A stretch of 64,000 bases of DNA from Pandoraea sp. ASV26 (GTDB taxonomy: Bacteria; Pseudomonadota; Gammaproteobacteria; Burkholderiales; Burkholderiaceae). Position 1 is the first letter of the stretch, and each line of letters begins with the position of its first letter. Under the pieces are notes generated by a model. It had not been told where the DNA came from, ran no database searches, and worked only from the letters and a program-made list of their open reading frames with translations. A program made the position numbers and the translations under genes. The DNA is taken from NCBI RefSeq assembly GCF_016428915.1, contig NZ_JAELTP010000009.1, positions 29,503 through 93,502 of the forward strand. Direction: 5' to 3'. Positions 27,065-36,068 of the stretch are shown piece by piece.

Positions 27065-27750
27065 ACAGACTCCTGCCACATGTCACGCCAGGGTGACGGG
27101 CTGTGCCGCGCTTCGCGGCGCTTGTCCGGCATACAAGACTTCAGGAAACGGCAGATCTTCTTGGCAAGCGCCACACAGATCAGAGAGACAGCAGACCGGT
27201 CAGGCGGTCTTACGTTATGCACCTGTGCGCGAATCCGCCAGGCGTTTGAGTGGGGACGGAAAGAGACCGAGCAAAGCGCGCTACCCTCGGGAAGGCGCTC
27301 CAGACAATGCATACGGTGTACATAGCGGATCCCAAAACGTTGAGACAACCCGATAATCGTTGACGCCCCGCCTCCTCCCCGGAAGTCTCGGAGCGTTACA
27401 CCATCATCAGCCGCCAGCGACGCATGCGAAATACCCGTGCGACGCGCGATAACGCAGCGCAACGCTGCACAAGTAATTTAAATTACGCCATCTGCGACTG
27501 TTACGCGCTTCGTGGTGACGCGATGTCGGCATAGTGTTGTTCAACGCTCCGGACGTGTCAATATTTTTCACGTAGCGCCACTGACTTGCTCCCGTCACGT
27601 CTGCACTTTATTAAATACATCGGATTACTGAATAATATGCGGAGCGTTTCGTTCATGCCTGCGCGACTGCCGTCATCGCGAATCACCAAAGGAATACATG
27701 AAAAATTTTCAAGCACTGTGACGCGATGACGCGGCGAGACACGCGCGATA
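27065..27750. other. Intergenic region upstream of the aspT-aspD unit
   Basis: No gene was found. It contains a perfect palindrome GTAATTTAAATTAC (27473-27486), a candidate operator. The stretch 27540-27710 is AT-richer than its surroundings and probably contains promoters. Confidence 0.5.
27473..27486. promoter_or_regulatory. 14-bp perfect palindrome upstream of aspT copy 2
   Basis: GTAATTTAAATTAC is fully self-complementary in otherwise GC-rich DNA, about 410 bp upstream of the exchanger operon. It could bind a dimeric regulator; none is encoded next to it. Confidence 0.4.
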
Positions 27751-28152
27751 TCACTTGGGGGCACGAATCTCGTGAATCGTGCCCGGCCCCCAGCCCGAGG
27801 ACTCCCATGCGCCATCGCGCAGGGTCCACTCGTGATCGCCGGTCTGCTCCCAGTGCGGCGGCGTGTAGCGCATGCCGGGACGCCGGGGTTCCATGTGACC
27901 GTCGACCCAGTCATAGCGGCCGTCTTTCCATTGCCAGTAGCCCGGCACCCAGAATTGCCCTTGCGGGGCCGCGTGCGGGTCTTCGAAGCGCGCGGGCGGC
28001 GGCCCGCGTTGCAGCGTCACGTCGGCCAATGCCGGCAAGCTCGCAAGACACAAGGCGACGGCGAGCGCGCAGCGGCGGCGGGTCGAACGTGAGGTCGGGG
28101 GGACTGGCGAAATCATGACTGACGAAACCATGGAAAGCGACGCAGGCCGCAT
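27751..28152 (-). CDS. YXWGXW-repeat exported protein
   Basis: This 133-residue protein has an Arg-rich N-terminus and a signal segment (CALAVALCLASLPALA, about 29-44). The mature part is packed with Trp/Tyr/Gly repeats (WVPGYWQWKDGRYDWVDGH, then HWEQTGDHEWTLRDGAWE) typical of YXWGXW-repeat envelope proteins of proteobacteria. The ATG at 28152 has AAGG 8 nt upstream; later in-frame ATGs at 28131 and 28116 lack a ribosome site but remain possible. Function unknown. It is divergent from the MATE exporter. Confidence 0.8.
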   Translation of the reverse strand: MRPASLSMVSSVMISPVPPTSRSTRRRCALAVALCLASLPALADVTLQRGPPPARFEDPHAAPQGQFWVPGYWQWKDGRYDWVDGHMEPRRPGMRYTPPHWEQTGDHEWTLRDGAWESSGWGPGTIHEIRAPK

Positions 28153-28328
28153 ACGCGGACCTTCATTGAAGGTGGAGACGTTGGGCATTGTACCGTTCGT
28201 GTTCCGCGCGCGAGCGCGCAAGGCTTTCGATCCTGACATCGGTCAGACCTTATAATCGGCGCACTCATAACCCACCGCCGCGCGCGGATCGACGGTGCCG
28301 CCATGAACGGCCGCCGCACAGCTCACCC

Positions 28329-29660
28329 ATGAACCCTGCCCCTGCGGCCGCCGGTCACCGGCAACTCCTTCGTCTGGCGGTGCCCATCGTGCTCGCCAAT
28401 CTCACCCAACCCCTGCTCTCGGCCGTCGATACCGCCGTGGCGGGCCACTTGCCGGGACCGGCCTATCTGGGCGGTGTCGCGCTCGGCGGCTTGCTGCTGA
28501 ACCTGATCTTCTGGGGCTTCTCGTTCTTGCGCATGGGCACCACCGGGCTGGCCGCGCAGGCGTTCGGCGCGAACGACACCGAGGGTCTGCGCGATACGCT
28601 CGCGCGTGCGCTCGCACTGGCATTGACCATCGGCGCCGTCCTGCTGGTCTTTCGCAACCCGCTGGTGTCGGTCGGTGTGTCGTGGCTGGGGGGCAGCGAA
28701 CAAGTCCAGGCGCTGGGGCGCGAGTACGCGAGCCTGCGCATCCTCGCCGCGCCATTGGCACTGGGCAACTACGTGGTGCTCGGCTATCTGCTGGCGTGTC
28801 AGCGCGTGCGGCAAGGACTGGCGGTGCAGGTGTTCATCAACCTCGTGAACATCGTGGCGGTGCTCGTCTTCGTTCGCGGATTCGGCTGGGGCGTGGCAGG
28901 CATCGCCTCGGCGACCGCGCTGGCCGACGCGCTCGGCTTCGCACTGGGCGCATGGCTGCTCTGGCTCGCCCGCACGCCCGGCCTGCCGCCGCTGCGACTG
29001 GCCACACTCGTCGAGCGCAGCGCGCTGTGGCGTCTGCTGCGGCTCAACCTCGATATCTTCCTGCGCACGCTGTTCCTGCAACTGGCCTTCGCGTGGTTCG
29101 CCCGCGTCGGGGCAAGGCTAGGCGACACGACGCTCGCCGCGAACGCGCTGCTGCTGAACTTCCAGACGTTCATGGCCTACGGTCTCGACGGCTTTGCCCA
29201 CGCGGCCGAGGCGCTGGTCGGCGCCTATGTCGGCGCGCGTCAACGTGAGGCATTGCTGCATGCGATCCGGCTCTCGCTGGGATGGGCGCTGGGCTGCGCC
29301 GTCGCGTTCGCACTCGTCTACGCGCTGGCCGGCGGCACCATCATCGACACGCTGACCGATCAACCCGCGCTGCGCGAAGCCGCGCGTGAATTCCTGCCAT
29401 GGGCCGTGCTCTCGCCGATTGTCGCGGTGTGGTGTTTCCAGCTCGACGGCGTGTTCATCGGTGCGACGCGCACGCGCGAACTGCTCTCGTCCTCACTGAT
29501 CGGCCTGCTGGTGTTCGGCGCCGTGATGCCGCTCACGCTCGCGGCGTGGGGCAATCACGGCTTGTGGCTCGCGCTGCTGGCGTTTCTCGCCACGCGCGGC
29601 ATCGTGCTGGGCCTCTTGCTGCCGCGCATCTGGCGGGGTATGCCGCGCCAGATCGCGTGA
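28329..29660 (+). CDS. MATE-family efflux transporter
   Basis: This 443-residue inner-membrane protein has twelve predicted helices and the MATE/DinF organisation. PLLSAVDTAVAGHL near the start and FGANDTEGLRDTLARAL in the first half have equivalents in the second half (ALVGAYVGARQREALLHAI). Members export cationic drugs or metabolites by exchange with Na+ or H+. The ATG at 28329 directly precedes the first hydrophobic segment. It is a single gene converging with hisN. Substrate unknown. Confidence 0.88.
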   Translation: MNPAPAAAGHRQLLRLAVPIVLANLTQPLLSAVDTAVAGHLPGPAYLGGVALGGLLLNLIFWGFSFLRMGTTGLAAQAFGANDTEGLRDTLARALALALTIGAVLLVFRNPLVSVGVSWLGGSEQVQALGREYASLRILAAPLALGNYVVLGYLLACQRVRQGLAVQVFINLVNIVAVLVFVRGFGWGVAGIASATALADALGFALGAWLLWLARTPGLPPLRLATLVERSALWRLLRLNLDIFLRTLFLQLAFAWFARVGARLGDTTLAANALLLNFQTFMAYGLDGFAHAAEALVGAYVGARQREALLHAIRLSLGWALGCAVAFALVYALAGGTIIDTLTDQPALREAAREFLPWAVLSPIVAVWCFQLDGVFIGATRTRELLSSSLIGLLVFGAVMPLTLAAWGNHGLWLALLAFLATRGIVLGLLLPRIWRGMPRQIA

Positions 29661-29721
29661 TCGCGTGATCGCGCAATTGCGTAAGCCGCAACAGACCGCG
29701 GCAGGGGGCCCGCGCGCGCTC

Positions 29722-30540
29722 TCAGTCCCCGCGAATGCACGCCAGTGCGGCGGCGTGCAATTCGGCGTTGGCCGCAGCGAGCACGCGCCCTTGCGACGTC
29801 AGCGTGAGCGGCTTGCCTTCCCAATCGGTGATGACACCGCCCGCTGCCTCGACCACGGGGGCGACGGCCAGATAGTCGTAGGTCTGCAATCCGGCTTCCA
29901 TGACAAGTTCGATGTGACCGCTGGCCAGCAGCCCGTAGGCGTAGCAATCGCCACCGAAGCGACGGCGGCTCACGGCCTTCGTCAGACGCTCGAATTGCTC
30001 ATATTCCGCCGCATCGAAGATGTCGGGCGACGTCGCATAAACGGTCGCCTCAGCCAGCGCCGTCACCGGGCTGGTGCGGCATATCTCACCGCCCTCACCG
30101 CCCCCACCGCCGAATCGGGCTTCGCGCACGCCGCTGGCGGCGTCGTGAATACCGACCCAGCGCTCGCCCGTCGCCGGAATGTCGATCAGACCGACGACCG
30201 GCGTGCCGTTTTGCAGCAAGGCCAGCAAGGTGCCCCACAGCGGGTGTCCCGTGATGAAGCTGCGCGTGCCGTCGATGGGATCGACCGACCAGACGAACTC
30301 GGCATCCACGCCGCGCTTGCCGAACTCCTCGCCCCAGATGCCGTGCGAGGGATAGCGCTCCGCGATCTTCTCGCGCAGGGCGGTCTCGACTTCACGATCG
30401 GCAATCGTGACCGGACTCTCGTCCGCCTTGTCGTCGACGGCCAGACGCCGGCGGAACCACCCCAGCGACAGCGGCCTGACGGCGTCGGCCAGCGACGCTG
30501 CGAAAGCCGCGTATTCAGCAACTGCGGGTACGGACGACAT
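29722..30540 (-). CDS. hisN: Histidinol-phosphatase, inositol-monophosphatase family
   Basis: The 272-residue Mg2+-dependent phosphatase shows the family metal sites: GEEF at about 70-73 and DPIDGTRSF at about 87-95, and a C-terminal YDYLAVAPVVEAAGG motif of the HisN type. It would remove phosphate from L-histidinol phosphate in histidine synthesis. AGGAG lies 8 nt before the ATG at 30540. A short Gly-rich loop (GGGGGEGGE, near 145) is an unusual insertion. An alternative substrate such as inositol phosphate or another sugar phosphate cannot be excluded. Confidence 0.85.
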   Translation of the reverse strand: MSSVPAVAEYAAFAASLADAVRPLSLGWFRRRLAVDDKADESPVTIADREVETALREKIAERYPSHGIWGEEFGKRGVDAEFVWSVDPIDGTRSFITGHPLWGTLLALLQNGTPVVGLIDIPATGERWVGIHDAASGVREARFGGGGGEGGEICRTSPVTALAEATVYATSPDIFDAAEYEQFERLTKAVSRRRFGGDCYAYGLLASGHIELVMEAGLQTYDYLAVAPVVEAAGGVITDWEGKPLTLTSQGRVLAAANAELHAAALACIRGD

Positions 30541-30746
30541 GCACGAATCTCCTGCAAGAAAGCGCCGCACGCGGCGGCGAGAAGGGAAAACAAAGACGAA
30601 TGGCGATCATACGCGTTCGCGGGCCGGGTGAGGCACTCGCCGTCGCGATCCTTCACGAGCGCCCCGAACTGGTGCAAATTTGCTATGCTCGCGGCCTGAT
30701 CCGGGACAAGCCCCGGCCCCGCCCAGCCTTATTTCACAGGACACCC

Positions 30747-31667
30747 ATGCTTTCCGGTCGCGGCGTGATGCTCTCTGTCTCGGCGTCGCTCATGTTCGCC
30801 GTCATGCCCGCGCTCGTCTCGCAGTTGGCGCCGCTGTCCGGGCTGGACGTGTTCGCCTGGCGCATTCTGCTCACGCTACCCGGCACGCTCGTCATCGTGA
30901 CGGTGCTGCGCCGCTGGAACGTGCTCGGCCGCACGATATCCCATGTGCTGCACCGCCCGGCGCTGCTCGGCGCGGTATTGCTCTGCGCAGCGCTATTGAG
31001 CGTTCAGCTCTGGTTGTTCGTCTGGGCCCCGCTGCAACAGCGCCTGCTCGACGCGTCTCTCGGCTACTTCCTGTTGCCGCTCACCATGGTGCTGGCCGGG
31101 CGCACGGTCTATCAGGAGCGTTTGAACCCGTTGCAGACGGCTGCGGTGATTGCGGCCGCACTGGGCGTGGCCCATGAACTCTGGGCCACGCGCGCGCTGT
31201 CGTGGGTCACGGCACTCATCATGTTCGGCTATCCGCCCTACTTCCTGCTGCGCCGCCGGCTGCGGCTCGACGCGCTCAGCGGCTTCATCATGGAACTGCT
31301 CGCCATGGCACCGGTGGCCGCAGTCCTGCTCTGGCAGGCGTGGGCGCAAAACGCCATGGTGCTCGGCGAGCCGCGCTACTGGCTCTGACTGCCCGCGCTC
31401 GGCCTGCTCAGTGCCGGGGCACTGGCAAGCACGCTGGGGGCCGCGCGCATGCTGCCCATCGGGCTGTACGGCATTCTCGGTTACGTGGAGCCGGTGCTGC
31501 TCTTCGCGGTCTCGATCTTCCTGCTCGACGAGCCTTTCACGGCACGCGGGCTATGGACATACGTGCCGATCTGGTTCGGCGTTGCACTCATCGTGTTCGA
31601 CAGCCTGCGCACGCTGCGCCGTCAGCGTGTGAGCAGCGCAGCAACACGGGCGGACGCGGCGTCCTAG
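30747..31667 (+). pseudogene. rarD: RarD-like EamA transporter interrupted by an in-frame TGA
   Basis: The reading frame encodes a 306-codon RarD-type inner-membrane permease but has a TGA at 31386-31388, after residue 213. Downstream the same frame continues for 92 codons with convincing RarD sequence (PIGLYGILGYVEPVLLFAVS and more). Part one has about seven helices and part two the remaining three. Because no frameshift is involved, this is a single-base nonsense change (TGG to TGA, Trp, is the simplest origin) or a read error. AGGA precedes the ATG. If real, the truncated protein is unlikely to transport. Confidence 0.8.
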
Positions 31668-31798
31668 GGCAAGCGCGGACACACGCGAGCAAACCAAGAC
31701 CCGCCAAGGCCGCTTATGACGTATCCCAAGCTTGAGCGCACATGCCTGCACGGTCATGATGGCGCGCTATACTCGCGAGAGCCTGTAAGACGACCATT

Positions 31799-32053
31799 AT
31801 GAAAAATCTCGCCAAGATCGCCATTCTGCTTTCCTCGGGGCTTCTCACTGTCACGCTGTCCGCGTGCGGTTCGTCTGCGCCGCTCTTCACCTCGGACGGG
31901 CGCCCCACTCAGCAAATCCAGTGCTCGGCGAACAGCGCCGGCGACTGTGACCAGCGCGCCCGTACCCAATGCCAGCAAAGGGGCTATGACGTGCTCACGC
32001 GCGACGTGAGCGGCGGCGTGGCCAACCTCGTGATCGCCTGCCGGCCGAACTGA
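31799..32053 (+). CDS. Small lipoprotein
   Basis: The 84-residue precursor has a signal peptide ending in the lipobox LSAC, so Cys23 would be lipidated. The mature part contains five more cysteines (three in CSANSAGDCDQRARTQC, about 43-59), probably forming disulfides in the periplasm. A TATACT -10-like box lies at 31768-31773, about 26 bp before the ATG. The family is not recognised and the function is unknown. It stands alone between the broken rarD and the stress protein. Confidence 0.78.
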   Translation: MKNLAKIAILLSSGLLTVTLSACGSSAPLFTSDGRPTQQIQCSANSAGDCDQRARTQCQQRGYDVLTRDVSGGVANLVIACRPN

Positions 32054-32306
32054 GCCTGCGCGCGTTCCGGAATCTGGAGCGTACGGTGCCTCCCGGCGCG
32101 TGACACCTTGGTGTGCACGCGCCAGCCGTTGGCATTACGATGCGTTATTGCGTGCGGTCAATCCTGCGTCATTTCGCGGGATGACTTTCGATATCCGCAG
32201 TGCGAGAATAAAAAGCATGCCGACGGATTGCCGCGCATCGCGCTATTCATGCGCTCTGCGGCAACACGCTAGCCTTCACGCATTCCAGCCCAAGGAGGAC
32301 ACCCTC

Positions 32307-32768
32307 ATGTACGAACGCATTCTGGTCTCGATCGACGGCAGCACCCCCTCGAACCGCGCCATCGACGAAGCCGTCAAGCTCGTGGCCCTCAGCCAGGGCA
32401 AGATTCGCCTGGTGTCGGTCGTTCCCTCGCTCGCCAACGCCTACGCCGCCGGCGCCTACAGCGGCTTCGTGCCGATGGAAAGCCAGGAGTCGTTCGAGAA
32501 GGAAACGGACGAGATTCTTGCCGCGGCACAAGCCGATCTGAAAAAGCGCGGAGTGGATGCCGAGACGAAGCTGGTCACGCTCGAGGCCGGCACCGATGAA
32601 ATCGCCGACGCCGTGCTGCGCGAAGCCCAGGAATGGAACGCCGACGTGATCGTGCTGGGCACGCACGGCCGCCGCGGCATCAATCGTCTGCTGCTGGGTA
32701 GCGTGGCCGAAACGCTGCTGCGCATCACCACACTGCCGATCCTGCTGGTCAAGGCCGCCGACAAATAA
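32307..32768 (+). CDS. Universal stress protein (UspA family, ATP-binding type)
   Basis: This 153-residue alpha/beta protein begins ILVSIDGS and has the nucleotide-binding signature GTHGRRGINRLLLGSVAE (about 124-141), so it belongs to the ATP-binding branch. Members help cells survive oxidative, acid or starvation stress; the exact role is unknown. An excellent AGGAGG site lies 8 nt before the ATG. It is monocistronic, with its own terminator 51 bp after the stop. Confidence 0.93.
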   Translation: MYERILVSIDGSTPSNRAIDEAVKLVALSQGKIRLVSVVPSLANAYAAGAYSGFVPMESQESFEKETDEILAAAQADLKKRGVDAETKLVTLEAGTDEIADAVLREAQEWNADVIVLGTHGRRGINRLLLGSVAETLLRITTLPILLVKAADK

Positions 32769-32818
32769 GCCGGCAAGCGCCGCCGGTCTGATGCAGACTC
32801 GTGCGGTGAAGCACGACA

Positions 32819-32844
32819 CGGCACGCTCCACAGCGTGCCGTTTT
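32819..32844 (+). terminator. Rho-independent terminator of the universal stress gene
   Basis: CGGCACGCT (32819-32827) pairs perfectly with AGCGTGCCG (32832-32840) over a 4-nt loop and is followed by TTTT. Confidence 0.85.
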
Positions 32845-32916
32845 GCTTCTGGGCAGATGAATCGCTTCCCTGCCTTATGCCCCCGGCCTCATGCCTCATA
32901 CCCCATTCGTCGCCGT

Positions 32917-33801
32917 TCAGCGAATTCCCGCCCGCATGAACGACTGCACGAACTGACGCTGGAAGAGCAGGAAGGCGATGAACAACGGTGCGGCGGTCAT
33001 CAGCGTGGCGGCGGTAATCATCGACCAGTCGATCCCCTGATCGGTGGAGGCAAACACCTGCAAACCGACCGTCAGCGGACGCGCCTCGACCGAGTTGGTG
33101 ACGATGAGCGGCCACAGGAAGTTGTTCCAGTGGTGACTGATCGACACCAGCGCATACGCCACATACACCGGACGCGCGAGCGGCACATACACACGCCAGA
33201 GCACCTGCCACGCGTTGGCGCCTTCCACGCGCGCGGCGTCGTCCAGTTCGCGCGGCACGGTCTTGAACGCCTGACGCAACAGGAAGATGCCGAACGCCGA
33301 CGCGAAGTACGGCAACGCAATGCCGAGGATCGTGTCGCGCAGCCCCATCCACGCGATGGTGCGGTAGTTCTCGACGATCAATACGTCGGGCATGACCATC
33401 AATTGCAGCAACACGATCATGAACGCCACCTCGCTGCCGCGAAACGTGAAGCGAGCGAACGCATAGGCCGCGAGCGTCGCGAGCACGAGTTGCGCGGCGA
33501 GAATCACCGTCACCAGTACGAACGTATTGATGAGATAGCGCCCGAACGGCGCGGCCTGCCACGCGTGCACGAAATTTTCGAGCGTGAGCGGCGCGCTCAG
33601 CGAAAAGTGCGTGGCGTAGGCCGACGAGTGAAACGCGCTCCAGAAGGCATAGAGCAACGGCAGCAGCCACAGCAGGCCGAGCAACCAGGCGCCGGCCGTG
33701 TCGATCAGGTTCGCCCGACCGTTCGCGGAAAACGCCGGGAGGCCGGCGCGTAGCTTCGCAGGGGTGTGCGTGGCAGACGTCGGGCTGGCAGGGGTCGTCA
33801 T
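32917..33801 (-). CDS. CUT1 ABC transporter permease (UgpE/MalG-like)
   Basis: This 294-residue inner-membrane permease has about six helices and the EAA loop ELDDAARVEGANAWQVLWRVYVPLARP (residues about 195-221), which docks on the ATPase. It is one of two permeases importing a small polyol, sugar or sn-glycerol-3-phosphate. Its ATG overlaps the stop of the other permease gene (4-nt overlap), so translation is coupled. It is last in the ATPase-binding protein-permease-permease unit. Confidence 0.88.
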   Translation of the reverse strand: MTTPASPTSATHTPAKLRAGLPAFSANGRANLIDTAGAWLLGLLWLLPLLYAFWSAFHSSAYATHFSLSAPLTLENFVHAWQAAPFGRYLINTFVLVTVILAAQLVLATLAAYAFARFTFRGSEVAFMIVLLQLMVMPDVLIVENYRTIAWMGLRDTILGIALPYFASAFGIFLLRQAFKTVPRELDDAARVEGANAWQVLWRVYVPLARPVYVAYALVSISHHWNNFLWPLIVTNSVEARPLTVGLQVFASTDQGIDWSMITAATLMTAAPLFIAFLLFQRQFVQSFMRAGIR

Positions 33802-34673
33802 TGATAGTGCGTACGTGAGTCGAGCAGACGGAATTTCACAAAGGCGACGACGGCGAGCAGCGTGAGCAAGACCACCGTGAGCGCCGCCGCGTAAGAGGTA
33901 TCCCAGAAGCTGAAAGCCACCTGATAGATGTAGTACAGCAGCAATTGCGTGGCGTTGTCGGGACCACCGCGCGTCATCACGACAATGTGATCGACGAGGC
34001 GGAACGCGTTGATGACGGCGTTGATCACCACAAACACGGTCGTCGGCATCAACAGCGGCCACTGCACGCGACGGAAGAACTGCCAGCGCGACGCCCCTTC
34101 GAGGGCCGCCGCCTCGGCCAGCGTCGGCGAAATCTGTTGCAGCGCGGCCAGATAGAAGATCATGAAGAACCCGGCTTCCTTCCAGATCGTCACGACCATC
34201 AGGGCGGGCAGCGCCGTGCTCGGCTGGCCGAGCCAGTTGTGATCGCCCCAGCCGAACGCCTGCGAAATCTGCGCGATCAGGCCGTACTGCGGCGTGTAGA
34301 AGAACAACCAGATGTTCGCCACGGCAATCATCGGCAAAATGGCGGGCGTGAAATACGCCAGACGCAACAGTGCGCGTCCCGGCACCTGACGGTGCACCCA
34401 CAGCGCCATGGCAATCGAGAGCACGATCGCCACAGGCACGGTAATCAGCGCAAACAGCAGGTTGTTACGCAGCGCCTGCCAGAAGACGGGGTCCTCGACC
34501 AGAAGCTGATAATTCTCGGCGCCGACGTACACCGACGACGCCCCGGCACGGGCGGTCGAGAAAACGCTATGCCACAGCGTAGCGACAGCGGGATAGTGGG
34601 TGAAGGCGACGAGCAGCACCAGCGCGGGTAGCAGCAGCAGCCAGGGCACCCAGGAAGCAGAGGAACGATTCAT
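33798..34673 (-). CDS. CUT1 ABC transporter permease (UgpA/MalF-like)
   Basis: This 291-residue inner-membrane permease has six helices and the EAA loop TLAEAAALEGASRWQFFRRVQWPLL (about 189-213). The short form without a large periplasmic loop resembles UgpA more than MalF. It partners the permease downstream and the ATPase at 36050-37231. An intercistronic hairpin separates it from the binding-protein gene. Confidence 0.88.
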   Translation of the reverse strand: MNRSSASWVPWLLLLPALVLLVAFTHYPAVATLWHSVFSTARAGASSVYVGAENYQLLVEDPVFWQALRNNLLFALITVPVAIVLSIAMALWVHRQVPGRALLRLAYFTPAILPMIAVANIWLFFYTPQYGLIAQISQAFGWGDHNWLGQPSTALPALMVVTIWKEAGFFMIFYLAALQQISPTLAEAAALEGASRWQFFRRVQWPLLMPTTVFVVINAVINAFRLVDHIVVMTRGGPDNATQLLLYYIYQVAFSFWDTSYAAALTVVLLTLLAVVAFVKFRLLDSRTHYQ

Positions 34674-34697
34674 CGACGGTCCATCGATTCAACACCG

Positions 34698-34740
34698 GGG
34701 ACCGGCACAGGCGATGGTGTCACCGCGCTGTGCCGGTCCC
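34698..34740 (-). terminator. Intercistronic hairpin between binding-protein and permease genes
   Basis: A perfect 13-bp stem (34698-34710 with 34728-34740) lies in the 90-bp gap between the two genes and has no T-run. As with the REP element between malE and malF, it probably stabilises the upstream mRNA and lowers permease output. Confidence 0.55.
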
Positions 34741-34763
34741 GCATTTCAACGAGACTTCAGACT

Positions 34764-36068
34764 TCAGCGAGCGTACGCACGCAGAATGCGATCGGCTTCG
34801 CGTTGCGCATCGTCCAGTGCCTGCTTCGGCGACTTGGTACCGGTGAGCGCCGCTTGCAGGGCATCGTTGAGCGCCTTCGTCACGCGCTGATTGTCATGCG
34901 TGGAGAACTCGGCCACGCTCACACCGAGCTGGTCGCGCGCCACGGCGGCCGCGGGCACCTTCTGCACGTACTGCTTCATCACCGGGGTCTCCCATGCGGC
35001 CGGCGTCACGGCAACATAGCCCGTGTCGATGCCGAACTGCGCCGCGCGCTCGGGCGTGGTGGCCCACTTGATGAAGGTCATCGCCGCCTGCTTCTCTTCC
35101 GGCGAGGTCTTCTTGAACACGTAGAAGTTGCCGCCGCCGGTCGGGCTGCCGCCGCGCACCTTGGCCGGCATCTTGCCAACGCCGAACGGGAACGTGGCAT
35201 TGGTGCGGATGTTGGTCAGGTTGCCCGTCGTCGTGTAGATGATGGCCGCCTTCTTCTCGAGGAAGTCCTTCGGCGTCGTGCCCCACTCGATCGCGCCCGT
35301 CGGCATGGCCTTGTACTTCGCCGCGAGATCCACCCAGTACTGAAGCGACTCGACCGCCTGCGGTGCGTTGAGGAAGGTCTTGGTGCCCGCCGGGTTCATC
35401 AGCTCGATACCGGCCGGCGTGGTGAACGCCTGGAACAGCCAGTAGGGGAAGCCCACGGACGGCACCTTGATACCCCACTGCGTCACATTGCCCGAGGCGT
35501 CACGCTTGGTGAGCTTCTCGGCGTAGCTGGCAAGCTCGGCCCAGTTCGCCGGCGCGCGATCCGGGTCGAGACCTGCCTCGCGGAACATGTCCTTGTTCCA
35601 GTACATGACGATGGTCGAGCGCTGGAACGGCACGCCCCAGGTGTGGCCGTTGATGCGCGAGTTCAGCATCAGCGCCGGGTAGAAGCCGTCGAGCCACTGC
35701 TTGTCTGCGGCCGTGTTGGCAACGCTGTCGATGGGCACCACGGCGTCTTCGTCGATCAGCGTGAAGACGTCGGCCGCAGCCAGCACGGCCAGTTGCGGCG
35801 GCGTGCCGGCCTTCGCGGCGGTCAGCGCCTTGACCACGGAGTCCTGGTACGTTCCGGCATATACCGGCTTGACCTTGATGTTCGGATGATCCTTCTCGAA
35901 GTCCGCCACCAGATCGTTGATGATCTTCGTGACCGGGCCGCCCACGGCGACCGGGTAATAAAACGTGAGTTCGACCGGCTTCTGCTGCGCCATGGCCGGG
36001 CCCGTCAGGCCGCCAAATGCCAGCGTGGCCAGACTGGCCGCAAACGTTTTCAGAATCGTGCGTCGCAT
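34764..36068 (-). CDS. ABC transporter substrate-binding protein (UgpB-like, family 1)
   Basis: The 434-residue periplasmic protein has a signal peptide cleaved after AMA (residue 27). The mature protein has the extracellular solute-binding family 1 fold: ELTFYYPVAVGG at the start, IINDLVADFEKDHPNIKV, and NFYVFKKTSPEEKQAAMTFIKWATTPE (about 329-355) near the C-terminus. Features resemble the glycerol-3-phosphate binder UgpB, but the ligand cannot be proved. The ATG at 36068 lies inside the 3' end of the ATPase gene, an overlap of 19 bp. Confidence 0.85.
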   Translation of the reverse strand: MRRTILKTFAASLATLAFGGLTGPAMAQQKPVELTFYYPVAVGGPVTKIINDLVADFEKDHPNIKVKPVYAGTYQDSVVKALTAAKAGTPPQLAVLAAADVFTLIDEDAVVPIDSVANTAADKQWLDGFYPALMLNSRINGHTWGVPFQRSTIVMYWNKDMFREAGLDPDRAPANWAELASYAEKLTKRDASGNVTQWGIKVPSVGFPYWLFQAFTTPAGIELMNPAGTKTFLNAPQAVESLQYWVDLAAKYKAMPTGAIEWGTTPKDFLEKKAAIIYTTTGNLTNIRTNATFPFGVGKMPAKVRGGSPTGGGNFYVFKKTSPEEKQAAMTFIKWATTPERAAQFGIDTGYVAVTPAAWETPVMKQYVQKVPAAAVARDQLGVSVAEFSTHDNQRVTKALNDALQAALTGTKSPKQALDDAQREADRILRAYAR

